This document shows, one piece after another, positions 1-8,612 of a DNA stretch of 64,000 bases; the first letter of the stretch is position 1, and each line of letters begins with the position of its first letter. The stretch covers positions 1 through 64,000 of the forward strand of contig NZ_JAFREP010000018.1 in assembly GCF_017377855.1 (NCBI RefSeq), given 5' to 3'. Under the pieces are notes generated by a model. That model was not told where the DNA came from. It made no database searches and saw only the letters and a program-made list of their open reading frames with translations. The DNA is from Acanthopleuribacter pedis. GTDB taxonomy: Bacteria > Acidobacteriota > Holophagae > Acanthopleuribacterales > Acanthopleuribacteraceae. Both the position numbers and the translations under genes were made by a program.

Positions 1-120
1 GAAAAAATGCCCCCGCTGAACGCGGCCGCTTCATCGGCCGCTAGGCCGGGGTATGCCTGGCTCTAACAAAAACGGTGGAACCTGAGATTTCCCCTTGCAC
101 TCAAACCCACAACACACTAT

Positions 121-246
121 CTGGGCTACAACGGCCTGCAAAAAATGCTCACCGCACCCACCGGGTGCGCCTCCGCTTTTTCCAAACCATTTCGCTCCAG
201 ATCTTTAGTCAAAATCCCTCGCTCTTATCCCGCCTCTTAGGTAAAA
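121..246. repeat. dispersed repeat, copy A (about 125 bp)
   Basis: This stretch is nearly the same as 26327-26450, with scattered substitutions and small indels. Both copies start CTGGGCTACAACGGCCTG, contain a short GCACCC/GGGTGC hairpin and run to CGCCTCTTAGGTA. No coding signal is shared beyond the repeat. Both copies lie in non-coding DNA near gene ends. Nothing gene-like is seen in the rest of 1-398 apart from a 21-codon open stretch at the window edge. Confidence 0.75.
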
Positions 247-398
247 GTCAAAATGGAACGGATTCCGTCCCGATTTTTCCTCTTCTCCAAATAAATGACG
301 ATTCCGCTACCGTCCCCGGCGAACTTTTGCGGAAGCCTTCTTGAGGTGCCGCCACGGCTTCTTGCCGCACCCTTGAAGCTAGCCGGATGCGATGCGGG

Positions 399-1412
399 CT
401 AGGGTTTATCCAGATCCTCCAGGATCGCGGGAACCTGGGCAAGCGGCACCTTGTATATGAACGCTTCTTCATCAACCTCAAGGGTCAAGTAGGCATAACC
501 CTCGTGTTTCATGAGCACTTTGTAGATAAAAGGGTCGGGATCGCCTTTGATAGGTACCGACCGGCCGGCGAGGTCATAGACAAAGTCCGGTTTGATTTGT
601 CCAGGTCGCAGCAGGCCAAAAACCACCAGTTCATCGTCAACGGTGTAGGCGACTTTCAGAATCGGCGGAAAAAAGTCGGGGAAAACGGCGCCTTTATTCT
701 TGCTTTGACGGTGGGGCGACATCGTCTTTCGCATTGCCCGGATGTTTTTGACCGATTCCTCACCCCAGGCACGATCAAAAGGTACCGGGGTCACTTTTTC
801 TTCCAAAACCCGCACCGCTTCACCGCGATGCGTATCAAATACCGTAACGTGAAACCGCGATTTCTCCGCCTTGGCCAACCAGCGATGATCCTTGGATAGG
901 GCTGACGGAACCGGCCGACCGGCGGGATTCATCACCCCGTCAACATCGAAGGTATCCCGATCCACATGGAGCACTTTGGTTTCCTCGAAATCGTAGGAAA
1001 ACCAAAGCAGTTCCCACTTGCCGGTTGCCTCGTAACGCCGCTCGGCAATCCAGCTTTTTCCGGTGGGGTACCAGTCGGCTTCAAAAGGTTTTCGGATCTT
1101 TTTGCGGGGTTTGCCCTCGGCGTCGAACAAGGTGAAAAAGGTGGGGTCTTCAACATAAAGGGTCCCTCCGGCGTAAAAGATGCCGATGGGAAAAGCAAAT
1201 TCGCCAGGGCCTTGGCCCATGGCGCCAAAGGCACGCAGGAGCTTGAGGTCCTTTGCGTAGTGGCGGACCTGGTGTTCGCGACGATCCAATACATAAAAAC
1301 TGCCCGCATCGCCCTCGGCAAAGTAAGCGGGAAACAGCGGGTGGTACAACCCCACCGATGTCCCCTCGGGCAAACCCAAGATACACAAAAAAAGGCAACT
1401 ACCAAATAACAC
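399..1412 (-). CDS. secreted 6-bladed beta-propeller protein
   Basis: The product is about 337 aa. I chose the GTG at 1412 because AAAGGA lies just upstream and a hydrophobic signal-like segment (LFGSCLFLCILGL) starts there. A longer frame runs to 1550 but adds a basic, unlikely N-terminus. The motif GAMGQGPGEF, typical of the 6-bladed propeller family (DUF5128/NHL-like), is followed by blade-like repeats such as YVEDPTFFTLFDAEGKP. Paralogues lie at 20417-21607 and 33109-34179. The substrate is unknown; the protein is probably extracytoplasmic. The family call is by motif only. Confidence 0.75.
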   Translation of the reverse strand: MLFGSCLFLCILGLPEGTSVGLYHPLFPAYFAEGDAGSFYVLDRREHQVRHYAKDLKLLRAFGAMGQGPGEFAFPIGIFYAGGTLYVEDPTFFTLFDAEGKPRKKIRKPFEADWYPTGKSWIAERRYEATGKWELLWFSYDFEETKVLHVDRDTFDVDGVMNPAGRPVPSALSKDHRWLAKAEKSRFHVTVFDTHRGEAVRVLEEKVTPVPFDRAWGEESVKNIRAMRKTMSPHRQSKNKGAVFPDFFPPILKVAYTVDDELVVFGLLRPGQIKPDFVYDLAGRSVPIKGDPDPFIYKVLMKHEGYAYLTLEVDEEAFIYKVPLAQVPAILEDLDKP

Positions 1413-1665
1413 GGCTTTTCCTTTATCCGAAGGAACGCATGCGCACCCATCCGGTTTGTTCCATAAGAATCTCAATAAACGTGCATCATAATTCCGCCGC
1501 CGACGGTTTACAACCCAAAGGCGCCCATCCACGCTTGTGGATGATATCACCAGTTAACCGAACCCGTGGATTTCGGCGAGGCTTTGGTATTTTTTCCACG
1601 CGGCGCAGCCGGTTTGCCAAGGGAACCAGGGGACGCCGCGAATGTGCCCGAGCTTCCCGCGCGGG

Positions 1666-2289
1666 CTAGAAAAGAGGAAACAGCTTCGGCATTCCGGCTA
1701 GGGCCGGTCTTTCGTCGATAAGGTCGCAAGCGGCCAGGCGATCAAGGAGACAGATGACCGCTTGGATGCCCGCGATTAACGTCTCTTCGCTTTTAATCAA
1801 CCGACCCCAATCAAGGGTGATCTCGCCCTTGTTACGCGTGGGAATCAAACCAAAGAAAAGTCGCTGTTTCGGTTTCACACACAATTGCACACGGGAAAGC
1901 GCCAAAACCGCCTGTTGCAGTTGCGGATCCGACAGCAGCGCCTTGACCTGTTTCGGTTGATTGCTCTGAATTAAATAGGTGTCGTCGAATGGGGCGTGAC
2001 CTACCTGAATATCTTGCATGCCCACCATTTTGCCCAGACGGACCAACAGGTTTTCCGGGAAAAGCCGCATGTGTAAACCGTCTGGATTCAACACACGCAC
2101 ACCCACGCGGGTTACCTTTTTTTGCCCTACTCGTCTGAAACCGAGGGAAAGCATGATCTCCCAATGACGGTACTCGTGGATCAAGGTAGGGCCGCGGTAA
2201 AACCAGGGTTTTACCTGACGCGCACCCAAACGATTGCCAACGCGTTCCCACAAAAGCCGTTCTTCTTGACGCCAAAACAGACCAAACAT
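1666..2289 (-). CDS. hypothetical protein (DUF3137-like?)
   Basis: About 207 aa from an ATG at 2289 with a GGGGGT stretch 6 nt upstream. The frame extends to a TTG at 2406 without an SD. The C-terminal half reads FDDTYLIQSNQPKQVKALLS, followed by short alternating strands (VQLCVKPKQRLFFGLIP). That pattern recalls small DUF3137-like domains in which a residue-rich strand precedes an 'a-x-x-lL' helix. No signal peptide or catalytic motif is visible. It stands alone on the minus strand between a propeller gene and an Rpn nuclease gene. The function is not recognised. Confidence 0.55.
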   Translation of the reverse strand: MFGLFWRQEERLLWERVGNRLGARQVKPWFYRGPTLIHEYRHWEIMLSLGFRRVGQKKVTRVGVRVLNPDGLHMRLFPENLLVRLGKMVGMQDIQVGHAPFDDTYLIQSNQPKQVKALLSDPQLQQAVLALSRVQLCVKPKQRLFFGLIPTRNKGEITLDWGRLIKSEETLIAGIQAVICLLDRLAACDLIDERPALAGMPKLFPLF

Positions 2290-2509
2290 ACAACACCCCC
2301 AGTTCTGACCATGAACCTTGGGAAAACAGATCCCTACCATCAGCGGCTTTGAAAAAGAACCCCAGTCACGGCCAATAAAATGACGCGCCTCAAGGCGACG
2401 CACCAATGAGAGGTGCTAATGGGTGAAAAGAAGTGCCGCGGTAGGTTCATCGAAAAGAAGCTTTATGTCGCCGTCGCCTCGGGTGGGGCCGGCGCGAACG
2501 CCCGGGAGG

Positions 2510-3523
2510 TTACAGGCGCAGCCGTCCCAGTTCAATGCATTCGATGATTTCTTCATCCACATTAACGATTTTGCTAATGACGCTTCTTTCAATGCCGGCG
2601 TTCAGCATCTTCTGGGCGTGTTCCAATCGAATTTCCTCCCGCAGCTCTCTGATAGCCTGCGCTCGGAGGTCGTCCATTTCTTCACGGCGAACCTGTTCAC
2701 GGGCTTTGGTGATGAGCTCGGGATGGTGCTTGTAGAGAAAATCCCGTTCCCAACCCATTTCAATGGTCATGAATCGCGGCATGAATTGCTCCTTGGTTTT
2801 TTGGTCGTGAAGGTTTCTGATCTTGGCCATGAATTCGTGACGAACGGGATCGAGATTGCCCGCGCTTATCAGGTAATGTAGTGCGAGTTCTAAATAAAGC
2901 AAGCCGTTTCGGTCAGTAGGAATGATTGCCAACCGTTCCACCAAAAGTTCCAATTGTTGGGACAGGTTTGCATCGTCGACATGTTTTAGCAGGTAATTGG
3001 TTAAACCGAATAAACCATGTCGCTTAAGTTCTTCATCTTTCGTTTCGCGCAAGTCAATTAAGGTCGGTTGATGGTAAAAAGTTTTTTGAGAAATTTCAGG
3101 CGGCACGTCAAGGTGATCGGCTAAATCCAGTGAAGAGGTCCACTTTCGCACCCCGTTGTAAACCACCGCGGTAAACACTAACGGAAGTTTTCCGCCGGGA
3201 TTGGGTTGCTGTTTGAGATGGTGGCGAAAGACCTTGGCCGTTAGGTCAAAACATCGCCAAGCCATGTCACGGCGTTCTTTGCGCTGATGCTCGATCAGGA
3301 GGTAACAACGTCCGTTCGTTTGCCCGCGGTAAGCGGCGGAAAGCAGCACATCGGCCACGGATTCCACACCGCTCTCATCAATAAAGGCGGTTTTTTCCAG
3401 TCGTACCCCTGCCAAATCAAGGCAAGCCTTGACTTGACCAGGTAGCAGTTGGCACATGGCGTCATGCGCAACCCGCACATCTGAAAATGCCTCTCGGAAG
3501 AAGCGGTCGTGTTTTTTCTTCAT
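2510..3523 (-). CDS. Rpn family recombination-promoting nuclease / putative transposase
   Basis: 337 aa, the usual size for Rpn (PF04754, PD-(D/E)XK fold) proteins. The N-terminus KKKHDRFFREAF is the family signature. The nuclease core shows D58 in VADVLLSAAYRG and E78-x-Q80 in YLLIEHQRK, an ExQ variant of the ExK motif. A long acidic-basic helical tail (residues about 265-325, with LREEIRLEHAQKMLNAGIE) matches the C-terminal helix of the family. Such proteins are Ca2+/Mg2+-stimulated DNA endonucleases that raise RecA-independent recombination. No second element gene or terminal repeat is seen next to it. Confidence 0.88.
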   Translation of the reverse strand: MKKKHDRFFREAFSDVRVAHDAMCQLLPGQVKACLDLAGVRLEKTAFIDESGVESVADVLLSAAYRGQTNGRCYLLIEHQRKERRDMAWRCFDLTAKVFRHHLKQQPNPGGKLPLVFTAVVYNGVRKWTSSLDLADHLDVPPEISQKTFYHQPTLIDLRETKDEELKRHGLFGLTNYLLKHVDDANLSQQLELLVERLAIIPTDRNGLLYLELALHYLISAGNLDPVRHEFMAKIRNLHDQKTKEQFMPRFMTIEMGWERDFLYKHHPELITKAREQVRREEMDDLRAQAIRELREEIRLEHAQKMLNAGIERSVISKIVNVDEEIIECIELGRLRL

Positions 3524-3846
3524 TTATCGACCCACTTCGGATCGAACCCACACGCATTTCTACCCTGACAGCAGGGGTTTTATCAACCAAAAAAACTTAG
3601 GGATATCAAAAAAAATAGCCGAACCGGTATTTCTCCCACCTTGGCCTTCTCAATAACGCGGAAAGCAAAGCTGAGGCAAACGCCGATCCGGCTCAAAACG
3701 CAATGATATCGAAGGCGATATCATCTCCCTCACCAAAGCAATAGGGCAACAGGTTGCCAAAATGGCCGGCATTTTTCGGTGATCGCCCGAATGCCGCGGG
3801 GATCGGTTATGATGGATGCCGTACATCCATGTTGCGGGAGCGCGTT
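3524..3846. promoter_or_regulatory. intergenic region with a perfect 9-bp inverted repeat (3703-3724)
   Basis: This is 323 bp between the divergent Rpn and DUF1028 genes. ATGATATCG (3703-3711) and CGATATCAT (3716-3724) form a perfect stem around a 4-nt AAGG loop, about 120 bp upstream of the DUF1028 start. It could be an operator or a cruciform. There is no poly-T tail, so it is unlikely to be a terminator. Nothing else is recognised here. Confidence 0.4.
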
Positions 3847-4821
3847 ATGAGCTTGATATGTTTGATCTTATGGGGACAACTTGCCTTTCAACCAGAGGGT
3901 TCCTTTCGACCGTCCGAGTTGGCCCATACCTATTCGATTGTGGCGGTCGACCCCGAAACGGGCCAAATGGGCGGCGCGGTCCAGTCGCATTGGTTTTCGG
4001 TCGGAAGTTCGGTGCTGTGGGCCGAACCCGGCGTGGGCGTGGTGGCGACCCAATCCCTGACCCGTATTGATTACGGTCCTCTCGGCTTGGCGAAGATGGC
4101 GGCGGGAACCAGTCCGGCGGAGGCACTCAAAGGTTTGGTTGCGGCCGACCCCGGCGAGGCCCTGCGTCAGGTCGCGATGGTGCGTCACGACGGATCGGTC
4201 GCGGCCCATACCGGCAAAAACTGTATCGCCCAGGTCTGTGACCAACAGGCAGCAGGGGTAAGCGTGCAAGCCAACCTGATGCTCAAATCGACGGTTTGCG
4301 CGGCCATGCTCAAGGCGTATCACGCCACCAAGGGTTCCCTGGCGGATCGCTTAACAGCGGCCCTTGCCGCGGCCCAAGCCGAGGGCGGCGATTTGCGCGG
4401 CCAACAAAGCGCGGCGATGGTGATTGTTGATCTCAAAAAACCCGAGCGGGCTTGGGAAGGCCGTGTGCTGGATTTACGCGTGGAAGACCACCCGGATCCG
4501 GTCGCGGAACTCAAACGCTTGGTCGCCGTTCACCAAGCCTACCAACGCATGAACGAAAGCGACCACGCCCTGGAGAAAGGGGAAACCGAACGCGCCCTAG
4601 CCCTGCTCAAGGAAGCTGTCGCCGCGCTGCCGGGACGGTTGGAACCACGTTTCTGGCAGGCATTTAACCTGATTAAGTTGGGCAAACAGGAAGAGGGTTT
4701 GGCGATTTGGCGCGACATCATGGTTCAGGATGCCAACTGGAAAGTGCTGCCGGAACGCTTGATGAACAGTGGCTTGATGGATCACGACCCTGAATTACTG
4801 AAAAAAATCGCTACTTTTTAA
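3847..4821 (+). CDS. DUF1028 domain protein (Ntn-hydrolase-like), secreted
   Basis: 324 aa from ATG 3847, which has GGGAG 7 nt upstream; the open frame begins at 3754. A short signal-like N-terminus (SLICLILWGQLAF) precedes the DUF1028 core, THTYSIVA-type. The visible core runs HTYSIVAVDPETGQMGGAV, then GVVATQSLTR and CIAQVCDQQAAGVSVQANLM. DUF1028 proteins have a predicted Ntn-hydrolase fold with unknown substrate. After residue about 225 the sequence becomes helical and TPR-like (ALEKGETERALALLKEAV ... FWQAFNLIKLGKQEEGLAIW), a common C-terminal extension in this family. The gene is monocistronic. Confidence 0.85.
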   Translation: MSLICLILWGQLAFQPEGSFRPSELAHTYSIVAVDPETGQMGGAVQSHWFSVGSSVLWAEPGVGVVATQSLTRIDYGPLGLAKMAAGTSPAEALKGLVAADPGEALRQVAMVRHDGSVAAHTGKNCIAQVCDQQAAGVSVQANLMLKSTVCAAMLKAYHATKGSLADRLTAALAAAQAEGGDLRGQQSAAMVIVDLKKPERAWEGRVLDLRVEDHPDPVAELKRLVAVHQAYQRMNESDHALEKGETERALALLKEAVAALPGRLEPRFWQAFNLIKLGKQEEGLAIWRDIMVQDANWKVLPERLMNSGLMDHDPELLKKIATF

Positions 4822-4883
4822 ACCATTTAAAACCTGATCTTTACACACTAACCCTTCATTTTTTTGGCTTTTTTTGGGGATCC

Positions 4884-4910
4884 CGTCACGAATCACCGGG
4901 CTATCTCGTC
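4884..4910 (+). promoter_or_regulatory. predicted ECF41-type promoter
   Basis: CGTCACG (4884-4890) and CGTC (4907-4910) are separated by 16 nt and lie 62 nt upstream of the AhpD-like start codon. ECF41 sigma factors are known to recognise a TGTCACA / CGTC pair upstream of their own carboxymuconolactone-decarboxylase-type partner gene, and the next two genes are exactly that pair. The -35 match is 5 of 7, and the spacing is plausible. Confidence 0.6.
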
Positions 4911-4971
4911 CATATGGATGAAAAGGCGGTTCACCCACCACGGGTGCCGCCAAACCAACCCGGAGGTTACC

Positions 4972-5523
4972 ATGACCCATACCGAAACCATCACCGACAC
5001 CAACGAAGCCCTGGCCAAGGTGCTGCCCATCGAGCAATACCTGAAGCGCCCGCTCACCCATTTGCGCGAATTGGCCGAGGTCAATTCCGACGGCCTCGAC
5101 ACGGCGCTCGCCGTTTCCGGGCTAATGGGCCGCCGCGGCAATTTGACTGCCGAACAAAACGCGGTCGCCCGCCTGCTCGCCACCCAATCCCAAGATTGTG
5201 GCAGTTGCCTCCAGATTGATATTGATTTGGCGCTGCGCGAGGACGTTCCCCAATCACTGATCAAGGCGGTGATCGAGCACCGGCCCCAAGAACTCGGTGA
5301 CGAAAACCTCCGTGCGATTTACGATTTCGTAGAAGCCGCGCTCCTAATGCAGTCGGTTGAGGATCACATCGAGAAGCTAACGCAAAGCTTGGGCGCGGCG
5401 GCGGTGACCGACATCGCCCTCGGTGTCGCACTCTCGCATTTCTTCCCCATTCTCAAACGGCTGATGGGCCACGCGGAATCCTGTAGCGCAACCCAACTCA
5501 CCTTTAACGAGGTACAAGCTTAA
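4972..5523 (+). CDS. AhpD-like / carboxymuconolactone decarboxylase family protein
   Basis: 183 aa from ATG 4972 with GGAGG 6 nt upstream; an open frame from 4864 has no SD. The all-helical sequence carries a CxxC at SQDCGSCLQIDIDLAL, the redox motif of AhpD-like proteins, but lacks the full ExxCxxCxxH. It also has the FVEAALLM helix. It lies 17 nt upstream of an ECF41 sigma factor, and carboxymuconolactone-decarboxylase genes are classic ECF41 partners (COE proteins). It is probably the target and functional output of that sigma factor. The substrate is unknown. Confidence 0.8.
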   Translation: MTHTETITDTNEALAKVLPIEQYLKRPLTHLRELAEVNSDGLDTALAVSGLMGRRGNLTAEQNAVARLLATQSQDCGSCLQIDIDLALREDVPQSLIKAVIEHRPQELGDENLRAIYDFVEAALLMQSVEDHIEKLTQSLGAAAVTDIALGVALSHFFPILKRLMGHAESCSATQLTFNEVQA

Positions 5524-5540
5524 CCACGGAGGACATTCCT

Positions 5541-6425
5541 TTGAATCAGACCAAACCCGCGACAGAAACCTTTGAAACCTATCGCCCGCGCCTTTTGCGC
5601 TCCGCCTACCGCATGACGGGCTCCCACGCGGATGCGGAAGATTTGGTGCAAGAAACCTGGCTACGTTGGCACGGACGGGAGGCGGCGCAACCGGAACACG
5701 CGGGCGCATGGTTGTCGCGGGTCTTGGTGAACCTGTGTTTGGATTACCTCAAGTCGGCGGCCAAGAAACGGGAACAGTATCCCGGTCCTTGGCTGCCGGA
5801 ACCCGTGGTCGCGGCAAGTGAGGGTACGGAAGCAGAACGCAACCACGCCTTGGATTACGGGATGCTGGTGCTGTGGGATCAACTCAACCCGATGGAGCGT
5901 GCGGTGTTGATTCTCCGCGAAAGTTTCGACTACGCGTTTCGCGACATCGCCGAACAGCTCGATATTAAGGAAGCCCACGCCCGCCAAATCGCACGGCGGG
6001 CACGGCAACGCCTGCAGACCGACAGCCAGGGCAAACCCGCGGGCCCCGGACGGCATCGTGCCATCCTCAACCAGTTCCTCAACGCCTGCCAAAGCGGTGA
6101 TCTCCAGGCCTTACTCGCCCTGTTCCACCAGGACATCACGCTAACGGCCGACGGCGGCGGCAAGGTGGTGAGCGCCCTTCGTCCCATTTACGGGGCGGAT
6201 CGCGTGAGCCGCTTCTTGATCGGTATTTTTGGTAAAATCCAGGGCCCAATTGCGGTGAAACCACTGTGGGCCAATGGACAAGCGGCCTTGCTCATCGAAG
6301 CCGACGACCATTCACCGACCTTGGTCATGTTGGCTTGCGACGACCAGGGCGTCCGCCGCTGTTTTTTGCTGCGCAATCCCGATAAGCTCGCACGCCTAGC
6401 CCGCATTGCTCACAAGGATTCGTAG
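5541..6425 (+). CDS. ECF41-family RNA polymerase sigma factor
   Basis: 294 aa. Sigma2 covers residues about 10-85 (RLLRSAYRMTGSHADAEDLV, then a helix ending WLSRVLVNLCLDYL). The linker carries WLPEP, and sigma4 follows at about 110-160 (MERAVLILRESFDYAFRDIA). The SnoaL-like C-terminal domain contains DGGGK (family: DGGGR) and ends in NPDKL. WLPEP, DGGGR and NPDKL are the diagnostic ECF41 motifs. The C-terminal domain acts as a built-in regulator in place of a separate anti-sigma factor. The stop codon and last residues (LARIAHKDS) are encoded by the dispersed palindrome starting at 6401. It is probably co-transcribed with the AhpD-like gene and autoregulated. Confidence 0.92.
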   Translation: MNQTKPATETFETYRPRLLRSAYRMTGSHADAEDLVQETWLRWHGREAAQPEHAGAWLSRVLVNLCLDYLKSAAKKREQYPGPWLPEPVVAASEGTEAERNHALDYGMLVLWDQLNPMERAVLILRESFDYAFRDIAEQLDIKEAHARQIARRARQRLQTDSQGKPAGPGRHRAILNQFLNACQSGDLQALLALFHQDITLTADGGGKVVSALRPIYGADRVSRFLIGIFGKIQGPIAVKPLWANGQAALLIEADDHSPTLVMLACDDQGVRRCFLLRNPDKLARLARIAHKDS

Positions 6426-6659
6426 CGAGAAGCAGAAAGCCTTGTGAGTACGAAGATTACGACCGAGCGTCGGCACAGGGGTCCGACCTTTCGCGGGGCC
6501 GACCATTCGGCGTAGCAGCTGAGGCGAAGGCGGCTCGACCGAGTAAGGCGGAAGGCCGCCCCGCGGTAGGCCGCCCCGCGGTAGGCCGCCCCGCGGTAGG
6601 CAAACCCTCGTAATCACATGGGTTTCGGCTTTAGCAGAATTCCTTTTGAGAAATGCGGC
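6401..6659. repeat. dispersed palindromic repeat, expanded copy 1
   Basis: The left end CCGCATTGCTCACAAGG (6401-6417) is mirrored by CCTTTTGAGAAATGCGG at the right end (about 6643-6659). The first arm also folds locally with CCTTGTGAG (6440-6448). Further inside, GATTACG (near 6454) is complementary to CGTAATC (near 6609). The element therefore looks like a long imperfect inverted repeat with expanded middle DNA. Compact 60-bp relatives occur at 11385, 45951 and 51778. It overlaps the 3' end of the ECF41 gene. Confidence 0.65.
6556..6600. repeat. 3 x 15-bp tandem repeat
   Basis: Three exact consecutive units of CCGCCCCGCGGTAGG sit inside the expanded palindromic element. Each unit contains the self-complementary CCGCGG. 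No coding frame is supported across them. Confidence 0.9.
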
Positions 6660-6673
6660 CTAAAACCCGTTTT

Positions 6674-7186
6674 TCAGGACACCGATTGAAAACGAAACAC
6701 AACATCCTCGGCCCCGGCAATTTCTTTCAGACCGTCACACTGATTGAGGAAGGCGCGCCAAAAGGCAAGCGCACCCGCGTTTTCGTGGAGCACGGCCAAT
6801 TCCCAAAGGCCGGGTATCCGGCGGAACAAGGACGCGGCGGCCTGCCCCCCAACCCCCAAACGCCTTGCCCCACGCAAGATGAAAAACTCGGCCAAACGGA
6901 CATCGCACTGGTCGGATTTGTAGGGAAAATCGCCGGCGCCGGTACAGGCAAACCCCACGCGTGCGCGACCCCATTCAAAAATCCAGACGGAGCCGGTTGT
7001 GGTGGGATCACGCCAGAAGGCGCGGTAATCCGGCTGCCAAACACCCGAATCATCCAATTGGTAAGCGCCGCCGAATTCACTCAAATCGTGAAGGTAAAGC
7101 TGGTAGGCGGCATCGAACCAGGCCGCGTCGGCGCTCACAAAAGGGCGAACCGAAGCGGGCTGGTGGAGATGGGGCGCCGTGGTCAA
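6674..7186 (-). CDS. GNAT-family N-acetyltransferase
   Basis: 170 aa. The fold order fits GNAT: an N-terminal VRPFVSADAAWFDAAYQLYL, a central strand GRARVGFACTGAG, an acetyl-CoA-loop-like region ILRGARRLGVGGQAAASLF (family Q/RxxGxG/A) and a C-terminal VLHENAGALAFWRAFL. The start is a TTG at 7186, five nt after the stop of the upstream aminotransferase gene, so translation is probably coupled; no independent SD is seen. The acceptor substrate is unknown. Pairing with a PLP enzyme suggests a small-molecule amine substrate, but this is inference. Confidence 0.8.
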   Translation of the reverse strand: MTTAPHLHQPASVRPFVSADAAWFDAAYQLYLHDLSEFGGAYQLDDSGVWQPDYRAFWRDPTTTGSVWIFEWGRARVGFACTGAGDFPYKSDQCDVRLAEFFILRGARRLGVGGQAAASLFRRIPGLWELAVLHENAGALAFWRAFLNQCDGLKEIAGAEDVVFRFQSVS

Positions 7187-7191
7187 GGTGG

Positions 7192-8346
7192 TTAGCCCAG
7201 ATGTTGGGCGCAGACTTCCACAAAGCGCGCGCGATCCTGTTCATCGTTGTAGAGGTGTGGTGAAACGCGAATGGCGCTGCCGCGCACACTGACGGAAATA
7301 CCGGCTTCTTTGAAGGCACCCACCAGGGCATCGGAAATGCCGTCCCGATGCCGCAGGCCGATGATGTGGGGCGCGCTAAGGCTTTCAGGCAAGGTTTCAA
7401 ACCCAAGTTCGGCGGCTTGTTGCACAAAGGCACGGTTGTAAGTACGCAGCCGGGCGGCAATCTGGGAGACCCCCCAATCAAGCAACAAGGTCAAGGCGGC
7501 AATCGACATGGGATTTAATACGAACTTGCTGCGCTGGCCGCCGTCGTAACGCACGGCCCCGGCGGCCAATTCATCGCGGTAATTCACCAAATCGGCAAAG
7601 TTCTCCGAATCTTTGCGGGTAATCCAGTTGGGATCCAAGGGTTCACCTTGCTGGTAAGCGGGATCGGCGTAAAGGAACGCGGTGTGATAAGGCCCGAGCA
7701 ACCATTTGTAACCGGCGGCCACCAAAAAGGCGGGACGCACCCGCGCCAAATCAAAGGGCATGGCGCCGAGCGACTGGGTCACATCCAACACCAGTGCAAT
7801 CCCGTGGCGGCGGCAGGTGTCGGCGACCTGTTCGAGTTTAATCAGGCTGCCGTCGGTCCAGTGGCAGTTGGGCAGGGCGGCAACCGAAACACCATCATGG
7901 AGCGCATCCAAAATGGCGGGCGTCCAATCGCCGTCGGAAGGCCGGTTTACCTGAACCATTTGGCAATCGCGCTGTTTGGCAACCGCCTGCCAGGGGTAAA
8001 TGTTGGATGGGAACTGTTCGGCCAAGGTCACGATGCTGCTGCCGGCACGGGGCGCCAAAACCCGCGCCGCCTGAGCAATCCCGAAACTCACGGAAGGGAT
8101 AAGGGCGATATCCTGAGTTTGGGCGCCCAAGAGCCGGGCAAACAAGGAACGCGCGTGGTCGGAATCACGAAAAAAGTCGTCGGGCATCACGGTCCAAGGC
8201 CGGGTTTCCTGCAGCAAGGCTTCTTGGCCCGCGGCCAAAACAGGCTGACACATGGGCGACATATAGGCGCAGTTGAGGTAGGTTACCGTGTCGGGTAAGT
8301 TGAAAAAAGCACGATTACAGTCGTGGGCCGGGGTCGGCATAGCCAT
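7192..8346 (-). CDS. aminotransferase class V-fold PLP-dependent enzyme
   Basis: 384 aa, family-typical length. The class V features are the N-terminal VTYLNCAYMSP, a PLP-phosphate region with PSVSFGIAQAARVL, the aspartate in GIALVLDVTQSLGAMPFDLA and the Schiff-base lysine in VAAGYKWLLGPYHTAFLY. The resemblance is to kynureninase or isopenicillin-N-epimerase-like members rather than housekeeping SufS, as no SufS-type catalytic Cys loop is evident. The start at ATG 8346 has AGGTGAT upstream. It forms a two-gene operon with the GNAT protein and is divergent from the Ser/Thr kinase gene at 8613. The substrate is unknown. Confidence 0.85.
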   Translation of the reverse strand: MAMPTPAHDCNRAFFNLPDTVTYLNCAYMSPMCQPVLAAGQEALLQETRPWTVMPDDFFRDSDHARSLFARLLGAQTQDIALIPSVSFGIAQAARVLAPRAGSSIVTLAEQFPSNIYPWQAVAKQRDCQMVQVNRPSDGDWTPAILDALHDGVSVAALPNCHWTDGSLIKLEQVADTCRRHGIALVLDVTQSLGAMPFDLARVRPAFLVAAGYKWLLGPYHTAFLYADPAYQQGEPLDPNWITRKDSENFADLVNYRDELAAGAVRYDGGQRSKFVLNPMSIAALTLLLDWGVSQIAARLRTYNRAFVQQAAELGFETLPESLSAPHIIGLRHRDGISDALVGAFKEAGISVSVRGSAIRVSPHLYNDEQDRARFVEVCAQHLG

Positions 8347-8612
8347 AATGCATCACCTTTGAGAATGAATGTAGCAGGACTTGCTTCAGTTTACACCAGC
8401 CAAACCACGGGATGGCAAATGGTTCCATCGGACAAGAGCGCCGACCGGCAAAAATCCATCACCATCAAGAAAAGAACAATGCCAATTTAACTTTGACGAT
8501 CATTAGGACGATAAAAAAGCAGCGAAATTGAACCTGATATTTCAAGTAATGCCAACCAAACCCGCGGCCGGTAACCAAGCAGCCCAATCACCGGTGAAAG
8601 GTGTCCTCTTTG

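Noticed and set aside
1-66. Open frame at the left edge ending in TAA (21 codons)
   Set aside because: It could be the tail of a gene outside the window, but the sequence is GC-repetitive and gives no family signal.
2510-3523. Rpn gene as part of an insertion sequence
   Set aside because: No terminal inverted repeats or target duplications were found around it. Rpn proteins are often stand-alone.
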